A stretch of DNA of 64,000 bases. Origin: Coenobita brevimanus (lineage: Eukaryota > Arthropoda > Malacostraca > Decapoda > Coenobitidae). Of the stretch, positions 1-11,089 are shown piece by piece (positions within the stretch are counted from its first letter, which is position 1; each line of letters begins with the position of its first letter). The notes beneath the pieces are model-generated. The model was not told the origin of the DNA and made no database searches. It worked only from the letters and a program-made list of their open reading frames with translations. The DNA lies in assembly GCA_032717465.1 (NCBI GenBank), contig CM064667.1, positions 5,987,860-6,051,859 of the forward strand. The letters are read 5' to 3'. The position numbers and the translations under genes are program-made.

Positions 1-145
1 TCCCAACTCACACCCCCCTCTCTCATATACCTCTCCACCCCATCCCTCCATCTCATCCTCGGCCTTCCCCTCCTTCTTCCCCCCTCCACCTCACTCACAT
101 ACACTCTCTTCGTCAGTCTTTCACCCTCCATCCTCTCCACATTGT
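1..145 (-). mobile_element. LINE 3'-end fragment, cut by the window edge
   Basis: The pyrimidine-rich strand reads as the complement of the conserved 3' region found in full at 4430-4690 (a segment beginning GTGGAGAGGATGGAG and containing GTATATGAGGGAGG). The (GATA)n terminus would lie left of the window. Assignment rests on similarity to the other copies here. No open reading frame is kept. Confidence 0.6.
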
Positions 146-159
146 GAAAAAAGAATAGG

Positions 160-500
160 AATTACAAGGTGTGGTGCAAGGATGACACTCTTGGTGCAAT
201 TCTAGAGGGAGTTTTAACCAAATATTCTCGGAGTTCAAGACAGAAAGTGAAAAAGACTTTGAAAACAGCACTAGTATACCAGTAAGTTTTTTTTTTTATG
301 CAAGGAAGAAGGAACCTAAGGCCAGGACCCCACAAACCACTCCAGGAAAAAACAAAAACAATACAAAAGAGAGCCAAATTCAAGATGCGTTCATTTCGAG
401 ATGCCTGGACACACTGAAAGACTGGAGATCATAGGAAGTGGGAAATACAGACAGAGGGAGACAGTTCCAGAGTGCATTTTATGATTTAAGAAAGTCGAGT
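160..500 (-). mobile_element. Non-LTR retrotransposon ORF2 C-terminal relic
   Basis: Read on the minus strand, this encodes the tail of a reverse transcriptase ORF, with pieces such as LWNCLPLSVFP, YDLQSFK and VSRHLEM. It then runs through NLALFCIVFVFSWSGLWGPG to a stop. The same segment recurs as a tandem array at 31350-31990. The LW-LP-sVFP-sy-fK pattern is typical of the extreme C-terminus of arthropod LINE ORF2 proteins. The copy is broken by frameshifts and has no flanking reverse transcriptase core. Confidence 0.6.
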
Positions 501-624
501 CACATGCTTTAAGACGAAATTCATTAGGAACGCTTCGTAATTTCTTGCGTTTACTACATTCTCGTCGTTATATTGCTTGTGCTTCACCTCCGTGATACAC
601 AGACTCATTTCTAGCAGGTGTTTC

Positions 625-762
625 AAGTGTATATGAGGGAGGGGAGAGTGAGTGTGGGGGAAGGGCAGTCAAATGGTGGGTGACAGAGTGACTTGGAGGT
701 GTTTTGTCTCCGGCCACCCTTTGTGGGATTACGGCTTTGGGCTGTAGATAGATAGATAGTTT
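625..762 (+). mobile_element. LINE 3' end with (GATA)n tail
   Basis: The copy runs from GTATATGAGGGAGG through CAAATGGTGGGTGACAGAG and GCGGCCACCC-like sequence to GGGCTGTAGATAGATAGATAG. It is a 5'-truncated copy of the same family as 4430-4690. The microsatellite tail marks the 3' terminus. Confidence 0.7.
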
Positions 763-784
763 AAAATGTAGGATGTTCCGTACC

Positions 785-975
785 TTTCTTCTGTTATTGT
801 ATCCCATCAGGGGTAGCCACAAACAAATAGCCTCCACGTCACCCTGTCCCCTGCCATTTCACTGCCCTGTTCCCAGCACACACACCCCCTCTCTCTTATA
901 CCTCTCCTGCCATTTCACTGCCTTCCCCCCAGGCCACACACCCCTCTCATATACCCCTCCACTCCACTCCATCGT
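785..975 (-). mobile_element. LINE 3' end, opposite orientation, with internal duplication
   Basis: The complement of the LINE terminus (GGGGTAGCCACAAACAAATAG) starts here and continues into pyrimidine-rich sequence ending near CTCCACTCCATC. The segment CTGCCATTTCACTGCC occurs twice, so part of the element is duplicated. The stretch after it, 976-1320, is AT-rich with no recognisable gene. Confidence 0.6.
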
Positions 976-1324
976 GTCGTACTTGCAAAACTAACGCACA
1001 CCATGATGCCAGTGTGGATGGGGCTTAATATTGTGTGTTTGTATAACCCGGCAGCTCCACCGACCATTATACCAGCACCACCGCATGAAGGCTCCATCTC
1101 TAGCAGCGAGGGTGACACAGAAGTGGTGGAATTGTAAATAAACTTTTGTCCCTCATCGTATCCCATGTATTTATTTATTTTTTTAGCGCGATGCATTTTT
1201 TTTCGAAGTGTGGCAACAATAATATATATATACCCATATTTTAGACAATTTAATGTCATTGGAACTGCCTAAATCTCTCTTCATGAATAATAAATTGTGT
1301 TTGTGTGAGATTCATGGCCCTTAG

Positions 1325-1745
1325 TGAGGTAGGAAAGAGTCTCCTTGGTTACTAGTCAAATCAACCCCCCAGTTTGACTACACCTGGCCATCAACTGAGC
1401 TGAAAGGGGTTAGGGATCTTTGTCTATGAGTCTCCTTGGTTACTAGTCAAATCAACCCCCCTGTGTACCTAGGTCATATGAGCTGAAAGAGGTTAGGGAT
1501 CTTTGTGTAGGAATGAGTCTCCTTGGTTACTAGCCAAATCTGCTCCAATCTCTCTACACCTGGCTATCATCTGAGCTGCATGGAGTTAGGGGTCTTTGTT
1601 AGGGAAGTGTAAGACATGAGTCTCCTTGGTTACTAGTCAAAACTCCACTCTGACTAGGGCACCAACTGAGCAAGAGGGAGTTACAGATCTTTATTAACTC
1701 AACCACGCGATTTGACTAGTAACCAAGGAGACTCGACCTCGTCAC
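1325..1745. repeat. Cluster of the CTCCTTGGTTACTAGTCA repeat
   Basis: Five copies of the core (GAGTCTCCTTGGTTACTAG plus TCAAATC) are spaced about 100 bp apart. They are linked by GACTACACCTGGCCATCAAC and GAGCTGAAAGGGGTTAGGG. Four copies face one way and the last (GACTAGTAACCAAGGAGACT, near 1714) is inverted. The family recurs at 7788, 11090, 15110, 16505 and 29270. I recognise no named repeat. Bases 1746-2390 hold a short (CT)n run near 1880-1915 and nothing else I can support. Confidence 0.75.
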
Positions 1746-1884
1746 TAAGTCTACTGTACTTGATATCCACCCAGCTGCGATTTATTATTAGGATTTTGAG
1801 TGGATCAGTTCCATTAGATGAAATTAATGACTATAAAAAGGGTGAGTAAAAAGTTTGGAAACATTGGGGTATTTTCTTTCTCTA

Positions 1885-1917
<33 letters not shown>

Positions 1918-2394
1918 AGCACCCGTGTTTCCAAAAATTTGACTCCTCTGCTCACTTTTATTTTCAAAATGGCTGAAAATACTATATATATAATCCACAT
2001 GCTAGAAACTGCTTTTTATATAAACTGCAAAATATATTTCTTATGTCAAGTGCGAAGGAAGCTCTCTTTAATGCAGATTACTTTTTTTTATTTTAACTTG
2101 GCCTCAGATTTTCGCTCCATCCTGAATGCTACATTTAGGCGGTAGGTTCAAACTGATGCTAGTCACGAAGAAGTGCTTGGAGAGTAGGTAGAGCCGTCGC
2201 AGCAGCACGAAAGTCTGGGCCAAGCTAAAATGAAAATATACGCTATAATATTAATGTGAGTCAGGGCGCCTAGTATCACAGATCCATATATTAAATGACA
2301 TTCTCGAAAAGTAGTTTGAATTATTATGTCCTACATTTCGCAACGTTTTTTTCCCTTGCGATTTATTCTGCGTAGCTACACCATAAGTACGTTA

Positions 2395-2765
2395 TTGTGA
2401 AGGAGGGACTGAAGGAAGGAAGGAGAGAGGGAGGAAGGAAGGAGGAATTGAAAGAAGGAAGGAAGGAGGAACTTGAAGGAAGAAATGAAGAAGGAAGGAA
2501 GGTGGAACTGTAGCCTATGATGGAAGGAGGAACCGCAACAAGGAAAGAAGGAGGAACTGGAAAAAGGGAAGGAAGGAGAGAATGAAGGAAGAAAGTGAAG
2601 AGGAGAGGAAGGAGGGAGGTAGAAGGGAAAGGTAGGTATATGAGAAGGAAGGAATTAATGAAAAAGACATTAAGGAAGGAAGCAGAGCAAGAGATATCAA
2701 GGAAGGATGAAGGAAAGAAAGGCTATGGGGGGAAGGAAGAGGAAGAAATGAAGGAAGGGAGAAGG
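2395..2765. repeat. Degenerate purine-rich GGAA/GGAGGAACTG array
   Basis: The region is almost entirely A and G, with imperfect units such as GAAGGAAGGAGGAACTG repeated about every 30-40 bp. Open frames across it are low-complexity artefacts. The following stretch, 2800-3700, is AT-rich and unassigned apart from a short motif GATGCTAGTCACGAAGAAG at 3571 that also occurs at 2155. Confidence 0.7.
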
Positions 2766-3735
2766 GCTCTACCTGTCCCTCTCGCTCGTTTTTAATCGTG
2801 AATACAGCTCAGTTAGTATAAATATAACTTCTAAAAAATAATTAGAACTTAGTAAACCCATATAGGTGTCAGAATTATAGCTATACAGGAAAATAATGTA
2901 TATAATTACTATCCAATACGGGTCAGGCATTGGTGAAAAAACCGTAATTCCGATTTACAATATATTAAATAAATAGTCTAAAGTAATAATATCGCTTCAT
3001 ATAAGTAAAAATCAAATAGTTCATAAGTAATAAGAATTAAAAGTCGTCAGTTTTAGTATATTAGATGTTTTTAAAAGCCTGTGAATAAATATTTTCTCGA
3101 GAGAGCGGGAACGCATGGCGGCAGGGGGACGCCGAGTGAATTTTTTTGAACTATATTGACGTATTTCCGGACACCCAGGCCATGGAACCTGAAAGTGAGC
3201 ATTGGTATCTTTTTGGTATAAATTCAAGAAAATTTGGAAGACGTGGGAGTGTGTGAGAATGTGGAATAGAGGCGTAATGAATGATAGTGAGTGTGGATGA
3301 AATAATACCCGTTTATATGTACCGTATGGGGCTGGAGAGGCGGCCATGGCGTATTAACCTCTATTTGGCTATTTTGGGCAGCTGCCTGGGTTTATATTAG
3401 GCCTTTATCTCCCTCCCTATCCCCTGAAGGGAGGATGGTGGCTGTAGGAGGGTAGGGGGCTGAAGGAGGAGGAAAATCAGCTCGCCGTCCTCCCCACAGG
3501 CATAATGGCGTCAGAATATTTAGCCAATATTATTCTATTTTCCTCCTGTAGCATTAGATTATCCTAGAATATGATGCTAGTCACGAAGAAGTGCTGGGGA
3601 AAGAGTATAATAATAAGGTATGGAATCTAGAAGGTCCAAAATCTGTTAATTCATGAGGCTGGACCCCCCCATCAAAAAAATATATATATATATATTTTTT
3701 TCATTGATATAGGGAGTTTGAAAATGGATGGAATT

Positions 3736-3767
3736 GCATTTATTATTATTATTATTATTATTATTTC

Positions 3768-3798
<31 letters not shown>

Positions 3799-3946
3799 GT
3801 TATTGTTATTTCTATTATTATTATTATTCTATTATTATTATTATTATTTTATTATTATTATTATTATTCTATTATTATTATTATTCTATTATTATTATTA
3901 TTATTTTATTATTATTATTATTATTATTCTATTATTATTATTATTC

Positions 3947-3982
<36 letters not shown>

Positions 3983-3985
3983 CAG
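3736..3985. repeat. (ATT)n microsatellite with interruptions
   Basis: About 250 bases of TTATTA repeats are interrupted periodically by TCTATT and TTTTATT, which gives a higher-order pattern. The apparent poly-I/L/Y open frames are translation of the microsatellite and not genes. Bases 3986-4430 have no gene. Confidence 0.9.
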
Positions 3986-4429
3986 TAACCCAGAAAATAC
4001 GATTATATGAAATTGCATAGACTGAGTTAGGTTAGCATAGAATAAATAGTTATGATAAAATTGATTAGGCTAGATTAGAATAGATAAATTTAGGTTAGTT
4101 TATGATTATTTTGGCCAGGTTCGCAGAAATAGACACTGAGAAGCGTAATGGTGTTTTAAAATCGCGTTCCGAGACAGCATACCCCTGTAACCAAACACCT
4201 CTTCCTTTAAAACACCTCCGACACCTTTACGATAAATAAAAAAGGCTTATAACTCAAAAACGCACTCAAAAAATCCTTGGAGCTGAAAAACGAGAAAGGC
4301 AGAACGTTTTTTGACGCCCTTGGAATAAATATAAAAACATTGCAACTCAAATAGATAGATAGATAGATAGAAACTCAAAAATACACCTTGAATAATTCAT
4401 GAATAACCATAAAAGAAAAAGAATAAACA

Positions 4430-4690
4430 GGAGGACATGTGGAGAGGATGGAGAATGAAAGACTGACTAAGAGGGTGTATGTAGGTGAGGTGGAGGGAGG
4501 GAGAGGGAGGGGTAGACCGAGGATGAGGTGGAGGGATGGAGTGGAGAGGTATATGAGGGAGGGGGGGGGGTGAGTTGGGGGGAGGGTAGTCAAATGGTGG
4601 GTGACAGAGTGACTTGGAGGTGTTTTGTCTGCGGCCACCCTTTGCGGGATTAGGGCGTCGGGCTATAGATAGATAGATAGATAGATAGAC
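4430..4690 (+). mobile_element. RTE/BovB-like LINE 3' end with (GATA)n tail (reference copy)
   Basis: This is the best-preserved copy of the terminal segment. Its first part still reads as the C-terminus of an ORF2 protein in broken frames (compare WFGHVERLEND at 40300 and GRPRMRW-like codons near 4510). It continues through a G-rich region, GTCAAATGGTGGGTGACAG, GCGGCCACCCTTTGCGGGAT and GGCGTCGGGCTATAG into (ATAG)n. RTE-clade elements characteristically end in short tandem repeats, which fits. The clade is inferred from residual motifs only. Confidence 0.7.
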
Positions 4691-4899
4691 TTCAAAATTA
4701 GCTGGTTCTGTCCTCGTAAATTACCAGAATCGGAAATGTTGGTTCGAAAGCCGTTTTCTTTCGCTCCTCCTCTCTTTCCCTTTCTTTTTTTTGAATATAT
4801 AGTTTATTTTAAAGGTGAAATAATAATGATAATTGAGATAATCATGTATAAAAAAATAATTGACCTATTCTGACCTGTTTTTGACTCTGTGAAGGATGT

Positions 4900-5560
4900 G
4901 AAGCTTCCTAACACCACATCCTGAGTGATTTATTTTTGGACATGGCTGGCTAGTATCATTCTGGGTGTTATTTTTGCAGAGTATACTGTAGTGATATTAG
5001 AATGATTTATATAACAGAAGAGGACAGTAAGGTGCAATAAAATACAATAAATTGCTTAGGAAAAGGTGTTAGGGAGCTTTGGTGATATTGAAAGGATTTA
5101 TAAACACAGTAGCAGGCAAAATAAATCACTTACAAAAAGGTGTTAGGGAGCTGTGGTGATATTGGAAGGATTTATATGGCACAGAATAGGACAGTAAGGT
5201 GTAATAGGCAAAATAAATCACTTACAAAAAGGTGTTAGGGAGCTCTGGTGATACTGGAAGGATTTATATGGCACAGAATATGACAGTAAGGTGTAATAGG
5301 CAAAATAAATCACTTACAAAAAGGTGTTAGGGAGCTGTGGTGATACTGGAAGGATTTATATGACACAGAATAGGACAGTAAGGTGTAATAAAATAAGTTG
5401 CCTAGGAAAAGGTGTTTGGGAGCTTCCTGACTGACAAGAATGTGGTACGAAACTCCCTAACACCTCTTCCTTAGTGATTTATTTTTGGTTATGGCTGGCT
5501 AGGATCATTTTGGGAGTTATTTAGGAAGAGGATGGTGCAGTTGGAAGGATTTATGAAATG
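4900..5560. mobile_element. Foldback MITE cluster (GGTGTTAGGGAGCTT family)
   Basis: A left arm (GAAGCTTCCTAACACC, then GAGTGATTTATTTTTGG) at 4900 faces a right arm (AAATTGCTTAGGAAAAGG, TGTTAGGGAGCTT) at about 5048-5079, an inverted repeat of roughly 35 bp around a 110-bp middle. The right half is then repeated four more times with a period near 90 bp, up to 5432. A second left arm begins at 5447. No coding capacity is visible, so it is a non-autonomous element. Confidence 0.7.
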
Positions 5561-5574
5561 ATAAGAGTAGTGAT

Positions 5575-5800
5575 GATTGATTATGATGATGATGGCAATA
5601 ATGTTAATGATGAATGATGATGATGGTGATGAAGAGGAGGAGGAGGAGGAAGATGATGATGATGATGATGATGATGATAATGACGAAGATGATTGCGATG
5701 ATGATGACGATGATGGTGATGATAACATTGATGATGATGATGATTGCGATGATGATGATGATGATGAACAGTAATATAAATGATAATAATAATACTCTTC
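5575..5800. repeat. (GAT)n microsatellite
   Basis: Imperfect GAT/GAC/GAA trinucleotides cover about 200 bases. The poly-Asp or poly-Met frames across it are low-complexity artefacts. Confidence 0.9.
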
Positions 5801-5989
5801 TTTGCTTTTCCAGGATGGTGTGGGGTACGAGGAAGAAACAGCCGTAAGGAAACAAGAGAAACAAGTAGAGTCGAGCCTCGTAAACAGACAAGAATGACAA
5901 CAACAGCAGAGAACACTATGGCTGCCTGTGTTCAAAGTTCACCTCTACAGCTCTGGGAGATTTTGAAGGTAAGAGGTATATATAACTTT

Positions 5990-6470
5990 ATCTCTCTCTC
6001 TCCTTCCTTCCTTCCTTCCTTCCATCCTTCCTTCCATCCATCCATCCTTCCTTCCTTCCTTCCTTCCTTCCTTCCATCCATCCATCCATCCTTCCTTCCT
6101 TCCTTCCTTCCTTCTGTCCATCCTTCCTTCCTTCCTTCCTTTCATCCTTCCTTCCTTCCATCCATCCATCCATCCATGCATCCATCCATCCATCCATCCT
6201 TCCTTCCTTCCTTCCATCCTTCCTTCCTTCCTTCCATCCTTCCTTCCTTCCTTCCATCCATCCATCCATCCTTCCTTCCTTCCTTCCATCCATCCTTCCT
6301 TCCATCCTTCCTTCCTTCCTTCCATCCATCCTTCCTTCCTTCCATCCATCCATCCATCCATCCTTCCATCCTTCCTTCCTTCCTTCCATCCATCCTTCCT
6401 TCCATCCATCCATCCTTCCTTCCTTCCTTCCTTCCCTCTTTCTTTCCTTCTTTCTTTCTTTCTTTTTAAT
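5990..6470. repeat. (CTTC)n/(CATC)n compound tetranucleotide array
   Basis: About 475 bases alternate between blocks of CTTC and CATC, starting after a short (CT)n run. It reads open in all three frames of both strands simply because neither unit can produce a stop codon. It is not a gene. Confidence 0.9.
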
Positions 6471-6506
6471 ATCAAGGCAGCTTTCTCATCAGTGGCTGCA
6501 TAAGAG

Positions 6507-6916
6507 ATGTGGTGGGAGTGTGTGGAGGCGCTTTGTTATCTGGGAGACATTCTGTGGTGGAGGCGGGGCTGGAGCAGCTCTGTGGCTAGGGTGAGCTGTG
6601 GTTGGAAGAAGTTCAGGGAGCTGTTGCCTCTCCTGACATTGAGAGGGCTCTCCCTACGTGCTAAGGGAGCTTTGTATGTGGCATGTGTTAGGAGTGTAAT
6701 GCTGTATGGTAGTGTGTGTGTGTGTGTGTGTGTGTGTGAGAGATGCTGTATGGTAGAGTGTGTGTGTGTTAGGAGTGTAATGCTGTATGGTAGCGTGTGT
6801 GTGTGTGTGTTAAGAGTGTAATGCTGTATGGTAGTGTGTGTGTGTGTGTGTTAGGAGTGTAATGCTGTATGGTAGTGTGTGTGTGTGTGTGTGTTAGGAG
6901 TGTAATGCTGTATGGT

Positions 6917-6975
<59 letters not shown>

Positions 6976-7511
6976 GGAGTGTAATGCTGTATGGTAGTGT
7001 GTGTGTGTGTGTGTGTTAGGAGTGTAATGCTGTATGGTAGTGTGTGTGTGTGTTAGGAGTGTAATGCTGTATGGTAGTGTGTGTGTGTGTGTGTGTTAGG
7101 AGTGTAATGCTGTATGGTAGTGTGTGTGTGTGTGTGTGTGTGTGTGTTAGGAGTGTAATGCTGTATGGTTGTGTGTGTGTGTGTGTGTGTATAATGCTGT
7201 ATGGTAGTGAGACCTGGGCAGTAAAGGAAGAGGATATTCACAGGCTCAGACGTACAGAAATGACAAAGATTAGGTGGATGTGCAGTGCGTCCCTGAGCGT
7301 GAGGCCTGGGGGGGCTGGGTTTACGATGGAAGAGTTGAGAGGAAGGATGGGACTGGAGTGTATTGGTGTTGTGATGAGGAGGGGTAGACTGAGATGGTTT
7401 GGGCGTGTGGAGAGGATGGGGGATGATAATTGGGTGCGGAAAGTTAATGTTGGGGATGGGGTAGTGAGAGGTAGACCAAAAAAGACCTGGGATGAGGTCA
7501 TTGAGTGTTGA
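6507..7511 (+). pseudogene. LINE ORF2 C-terminal region split by an expanded (GT)n minisatellite
   Basis: The left part encodes KKFRELLPLLTLRGLSLRAK, then GALYVACVRSVMLYGS. The right part, from about 7190, resumes at MLYGSETWAVKEEDIHRLRR and contains RLRWFGRVERMGDDNWVRK and GRPKKTWDEVIEC. Together these are the C-terminal hallmarks of RTE/BovB-like reverse transcriptase ORFs. Between them (about 6697-7197) the codons for VRSVMLYGS and a following (GT)n run are repeated about eleven times, so one short coding segment has become a minisatellite. The copy is non-functional. The LINE identity is well supported; the clade is inferred. Confidence 0.8.
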
Positions 7512-7584
7512 CCTCAAGGTTAGTGCCTCTCACAACCCCGTCCTCGACACTCACACCTCCCACCCTCCACACCCAATTCTCATC

Positions 7585-7635
7585 TCCACACAATAATAAT
7601 AATAATAATAATAATAATGATGATGATGATGATTA
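7585..7635. repeat. (AAT)n(GAT)n microsatellite
   Basis: A short run of AATAATAAT is followed by GATGATGAT. Nothing else is visible between 7520 and 7780. Confidence 0.85.
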
Positions 7636-7787
7636 TGAACAGTGTATGAAACAAAAATATTAATTGCCTCTTCTTGCCTTTCAGGAATGTGATGATGATG
7701 ATGAACAGAAGAAATCCAAGTAGCAAGAGTTATCCCTTGCTATTATCTGACGGAACTGGCCAAATTCTGCAACTATAAGGTAAGAGT

Positions 7788-8060
7788 GAGTCTCCTTGGT
7801 TACTAGTCAGATCAAATCCCCAGTCTAACTACACTTAGTGTGAGTCTCCTTGGTTACTAGTCAAATCAAGCCTCCAATCTGACTACACCTGGCCATCAAC
7901 TGAGCTGAAAGGGGTTAGGAATGAGTCTCCTTGGTTACTAGTCCAATCAAGCCTCCAATCTGACTACACCTGGCCATCAACTGAGCCAAAAGGGGTCATG
8001 GATCTTTGTTTAGGATTGAGTCTCCTTGGTTACCAGTCAAATAGCTCTCTAGTAACAGTA
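7788..8060 (+). repeat. CTCCTTGGTTACTAGTCA repeat cluster
   Basis: Four copies of GAGTCTCCTTGGTTACTAG (one with ACCAG) lie in one orientation with the companion motif GACTACACCTGGCCATCAAC. The family is the one at 1325-1745. Confidence 0.75.
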
Positions 8061-8094
8061 TAGGTATATTCCAATTTCATGTTTCTGATATTTT

Positions 8095-8225
8095 CTTCCT
8101 CCCTCCCTCATCCTTGGCCTCCCCCTCCACCTCACATATGCTCTTCTTGTCAGTCTCTCCATCTCATCCTTGGTCCCTCCACCTCACTCACACTCTCCTT
8201 CTCAGTCTCTCAATCCTCTCCACAG
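8095..8225 (-). mobile_element. Decayed LINE 3'-region fragment
   Basis: CTCCACCTCACATATGCTC and CTTGTCAGTCTCTCC match the complement of the middle of the 4430-4690 element. Its ends are not preserved. Confidence 0.45.
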
Positions 8226-8484
8226 CATTTATTTAACATATCTCTCTAAAAAACTTTCTTTTCCTTTCAGATATAAAGGAGAATGAGAGTCAGGATCAAG
8301 GAGAAGGCTAACCACAGCACACCACAGCCACCACATTCGCCACAGCCACCACCGTAGTTCATCTCTACTTCGGCCACAGGCATCCGATCTTCTCGTCGCC
8401 TCATCTCAAGCTATTCATCCTTGATTTATATTTACATGTCTTTCTTCTTCATGATTTCCGATGTTGCTGGTTCTGGTTTGGGTG

Positions 8485-8660
8485 TGGAGATTGAGAGACT
8501 AACTAGGAGAGGTTAAGAGGGTGAGGTGGAGGAAAGGAGGAGAGAGGTATATGAGGGAGGGAGGGCAATGTGATAAAAGGACAGGGTGACGTGGAGGTGA
8601 TTTGTTTGTGGCCACACCTAATGGGATTAAGGCCTCTGGCAATAGATAGATAGATAGACA
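8485..8660 (+). mobile_element. LINE 3' end with (GATA)n tail
   Basis: GAGAGACTAACTAGGAGAGG begins the copy, followed by GTATATGAGGGAGG, GGACAGGGTGACGTGGAGG, TTGTTTGTGGCCACACC and GGCCTCTGGCAATAGATAG. The 3' end leads directly into the long tetranucleotide array that follows. Confidence 0.7.
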
Positions 8661-8869
8661 GAGAGATAGATAGATAGACAGATGGATGGGTTGATAGATA
8701 GATGTGGATAAGTAAAGAGATAGACAGATAGATGCATTGATAGAAAGACAGATGGATTGAGAGACAGGCAGGCAGACAGACAGATAGATAGACAGACAGA
8801 CAGATAAACAGACAGACAGATAGATAGACAGACAGACAGATAGATAGACAGACAGACAGATAGATAGAC

Positions 8870-8900
<31 letters not shown>

Positions 8901-8930
8901 TAGATAGACAGACAGATAGATAGATAATAG
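8640..8930 (+). repeat. (GATA)n/(GACA)n array grown from a LINE tail
   Basis: About 290 bases of ATAG, ACAG and ATGG tetranucleotides continue without a break from the LINE terminus at 8640. Open frames rich in Leu/Ser/Tyr/Cys are artefacts. Bases 8940-9440 contain AT-rich sequence and a C-run near 9150-9200 but no gene I can support. Confidence 0.85.
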
Positions 8931-9444
8931 ACCAAACCAAGCCAGCATCATCACATCCAGGCCTCTCTCTAACACACACTCAAAACATTATTTTCTCCGT
9001 ACCCAAAAAATCAGGTTTGCGTTTTTTGGAAAATTACCAAACGATGACTATAGATTAATTTTTGAGTTTCGGAAGGTCCCTGGGGGGATTTTAATATATA
9101 CTTTTTTTGCCTCTTTGAGTCCAGATTAAGTTGGGGAAGATTTTGGCAACCCCCCTGCCCCCACCCCAAAATATTGACCCCCCTCCCCCCCCAATCCAAA
9201 GAGAAATGGCTCCAATTCCTATAATACTGATTGAATCTTTCCAAAATTTTCATTATTATATATATGGGGGAAATTCTTATATATTTTTGTACCATATATG
9301 TGTGTTATAGTGAGGGCTCTGTGTCTGTTTGATCTGTGTAACTTTTTTCAAATTGAATATTTTTGGAAATGTACAATGTGTGCTCACCGGTCGAAATATT
9401 GGAATAACATAACAGGTAACTATCACTTGTTTTTGGTATATAGT

Positions 9445-9800
9445 TATTAAGAAGCCCCCTAACCCCTTTTCTCAAGTGATTTATTTTGCCTGTTACACCG
9501 GACTGCCCTCTTCAGTGTCACGTAAAGCCTTCCAGTACCACCAAAACTCCCAGACACATTTTCTTAAGTGATTTATTTTGCCTGTTACACCTGACTGGCC
9601 TATTCTGGGTTACAGAAATCCTTCCAGTAGCACCAAAACTCCCAAACACATTTTCCTAAGTGATTTATTTATTACACTGTCCTCTTGTGTTACATAAATC
9701 CTTCCAATGTCACCATACTCTGCATAAATAACGTACAAATGGATATTAACCAGCCACGTCCAGAAATAAATCACTACGAAAGAGGTGTTAGGTACCTGGT
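9445..9800. mobile_element. Foldback MITE cluster
   Basis: Three left-type arms with motifs such as CTCAAGTGATTTATTTTGCC repeat at about 9450, 9550 and 9640. One right arm (AAATAAATCACTACGAAAG, AGGTGTTAGG) lies at 9763-9795. The right arm abuts the LINE fragment that follows. Confidence 0.65.
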
Positions 9801-10330
9801 AGACTATTTCCTGGTTAGGAGGGCTGATAGTAGGTTAGTGAGGGATGTTAAAGTTATAGGAAGTAAGGAGTGTGTGCAGTGGAACAGACTATTGATTTGT
9901 GATGTGGTGCTTAAAGACCAAGTGGTGGAAAAGAGGACTTATGCACCTAGGAGGAAAATATGGAAGCTGGAAAACCAAGTAGTAAGGGATGCCTTCTATA
10001 GCGAGTTGAGGAGAGTAGTGGCTGAACAGGGAGCCGTAGACAGAGGCGTTAATGAACAGTACAGAGCCCTCAAGAACAGTCTCCTGAGAGTGACTGATTC
10101 TGTGAGTGGGTGGACCAGAAATGAGAACATCAAGGGTGGGGTTACGAGAGGCAGACTGAAAAAGACCTGGGACGAGGCCATTGCGTGTGACCTCAGAGAT
10201 AAGACACTGAATAGGGAGGCTGCCAGAGATCAAGCAGCATGGAGAGCCACCATTAACCCTATCGTTACTGGACGACGCAGGCTGCATCCTTCTGCGGGCA
10301 AGTACTCAGGATGTGGGTCAGCTCGGCCTT
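9796..10330 (+). pseudogene. Internally deleted RTE-like LINE ORF2 fragment
   Basis: The open frame joins two distant parts of one ORF2. First comes DYFLVRRADSRLVRDVKVIG, then KECVQWNRLLICDVVL and KRTYAPRRKIWKLENQVVRD. These match the end of an apurinic-type endonuclease and the linker before the reverse transcriptase. The frame then passes from SVSGWTRNENIKGG directly to RGRLKKTWDEAIACDLRDK and EAARDQAAWRATI, which are the extreme C-terminus. The whole reverse transcriptase core is missing while the frame stays open. This could be an in-frame deletion derivative or chance. The first Met lies upstream in MITE sequence, so the start is not meaningful. Confidence 0.75.
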
Positions 10331-10419
10331 GACTGAGTGCGGCAGAACCCGCCCGTTTCCACACTCACGGAACTTCTTAAACATGTTATCCTCACACCCT
10401 TAGCTTTGCATTTGTGTCT

Positions 10420-10880
10420 GTGATTTTTTATTCGCGTTATCTCAAATAGTTGTGCTTGCTTATGGTGTTGGTAAAAACGTTTGACGAATTTAATTATGCG
10501 CTAATTTACGATGTTTTTCCTTCGTGTTTTCTCACAGAAATATATGGTTTATGGTAATTGTTACTGAGAAAGAGTTTTAGGAAATTTAATTAGCTATATT
10601 TTGGTATATAAACACTTACTGTTGGACAATTCAGGCCGGTTTTACATACCACAAAAGGAATTTGTCATACAGTACAATCATGCTGCAGTGTGGGGGGCGG
10701 TGTTTCGTACGGCCAAAGTTGTTGCTTAATTATTTTTTTCCCCGCCTTTATTTATGCCTCTACCTGCCTGATTTTTTATTCATGTAATCTCGAATAATTG
10801 TACTTGCTTCAGGTGTTGATAAAAATGTTCAATGAATGTAAATTAGGCGCTGATTTACCATGTTCTTTCCATCCATCAAG
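10420..10880 (+). repeat. Diverged direct duplication, about 360 bp period
   Basis: A segment around TTATTCGCGTTATCTCAAAT (10428) recurs as TTATTCATGTAATCTCGAAT (10777), each followed by TTGTRCTTGCTT and a GGTGTTGRTAAAAAYGTT motif. No coding potential is seen. Confidence 0.5.
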
Positions 10881-11089
10881 GGGCGATTTTGTTAGATGCA
10901 GCCTGTGTCTAGTAACGAGTGGGTGACTTTACCACTGCCATCCAAAGTATCGAAAGGGTTAAGTGACCGAGGCCAGCGTATTTATAATCAAAACGAAATG
11001 AAGAAAACGGTCGATCGTTATTATTTTGGTACGAGCGACTTTTTGAATTGGAGATCTCGTTATAGCTATGTTGTAGGCAGGGTGGGTGA

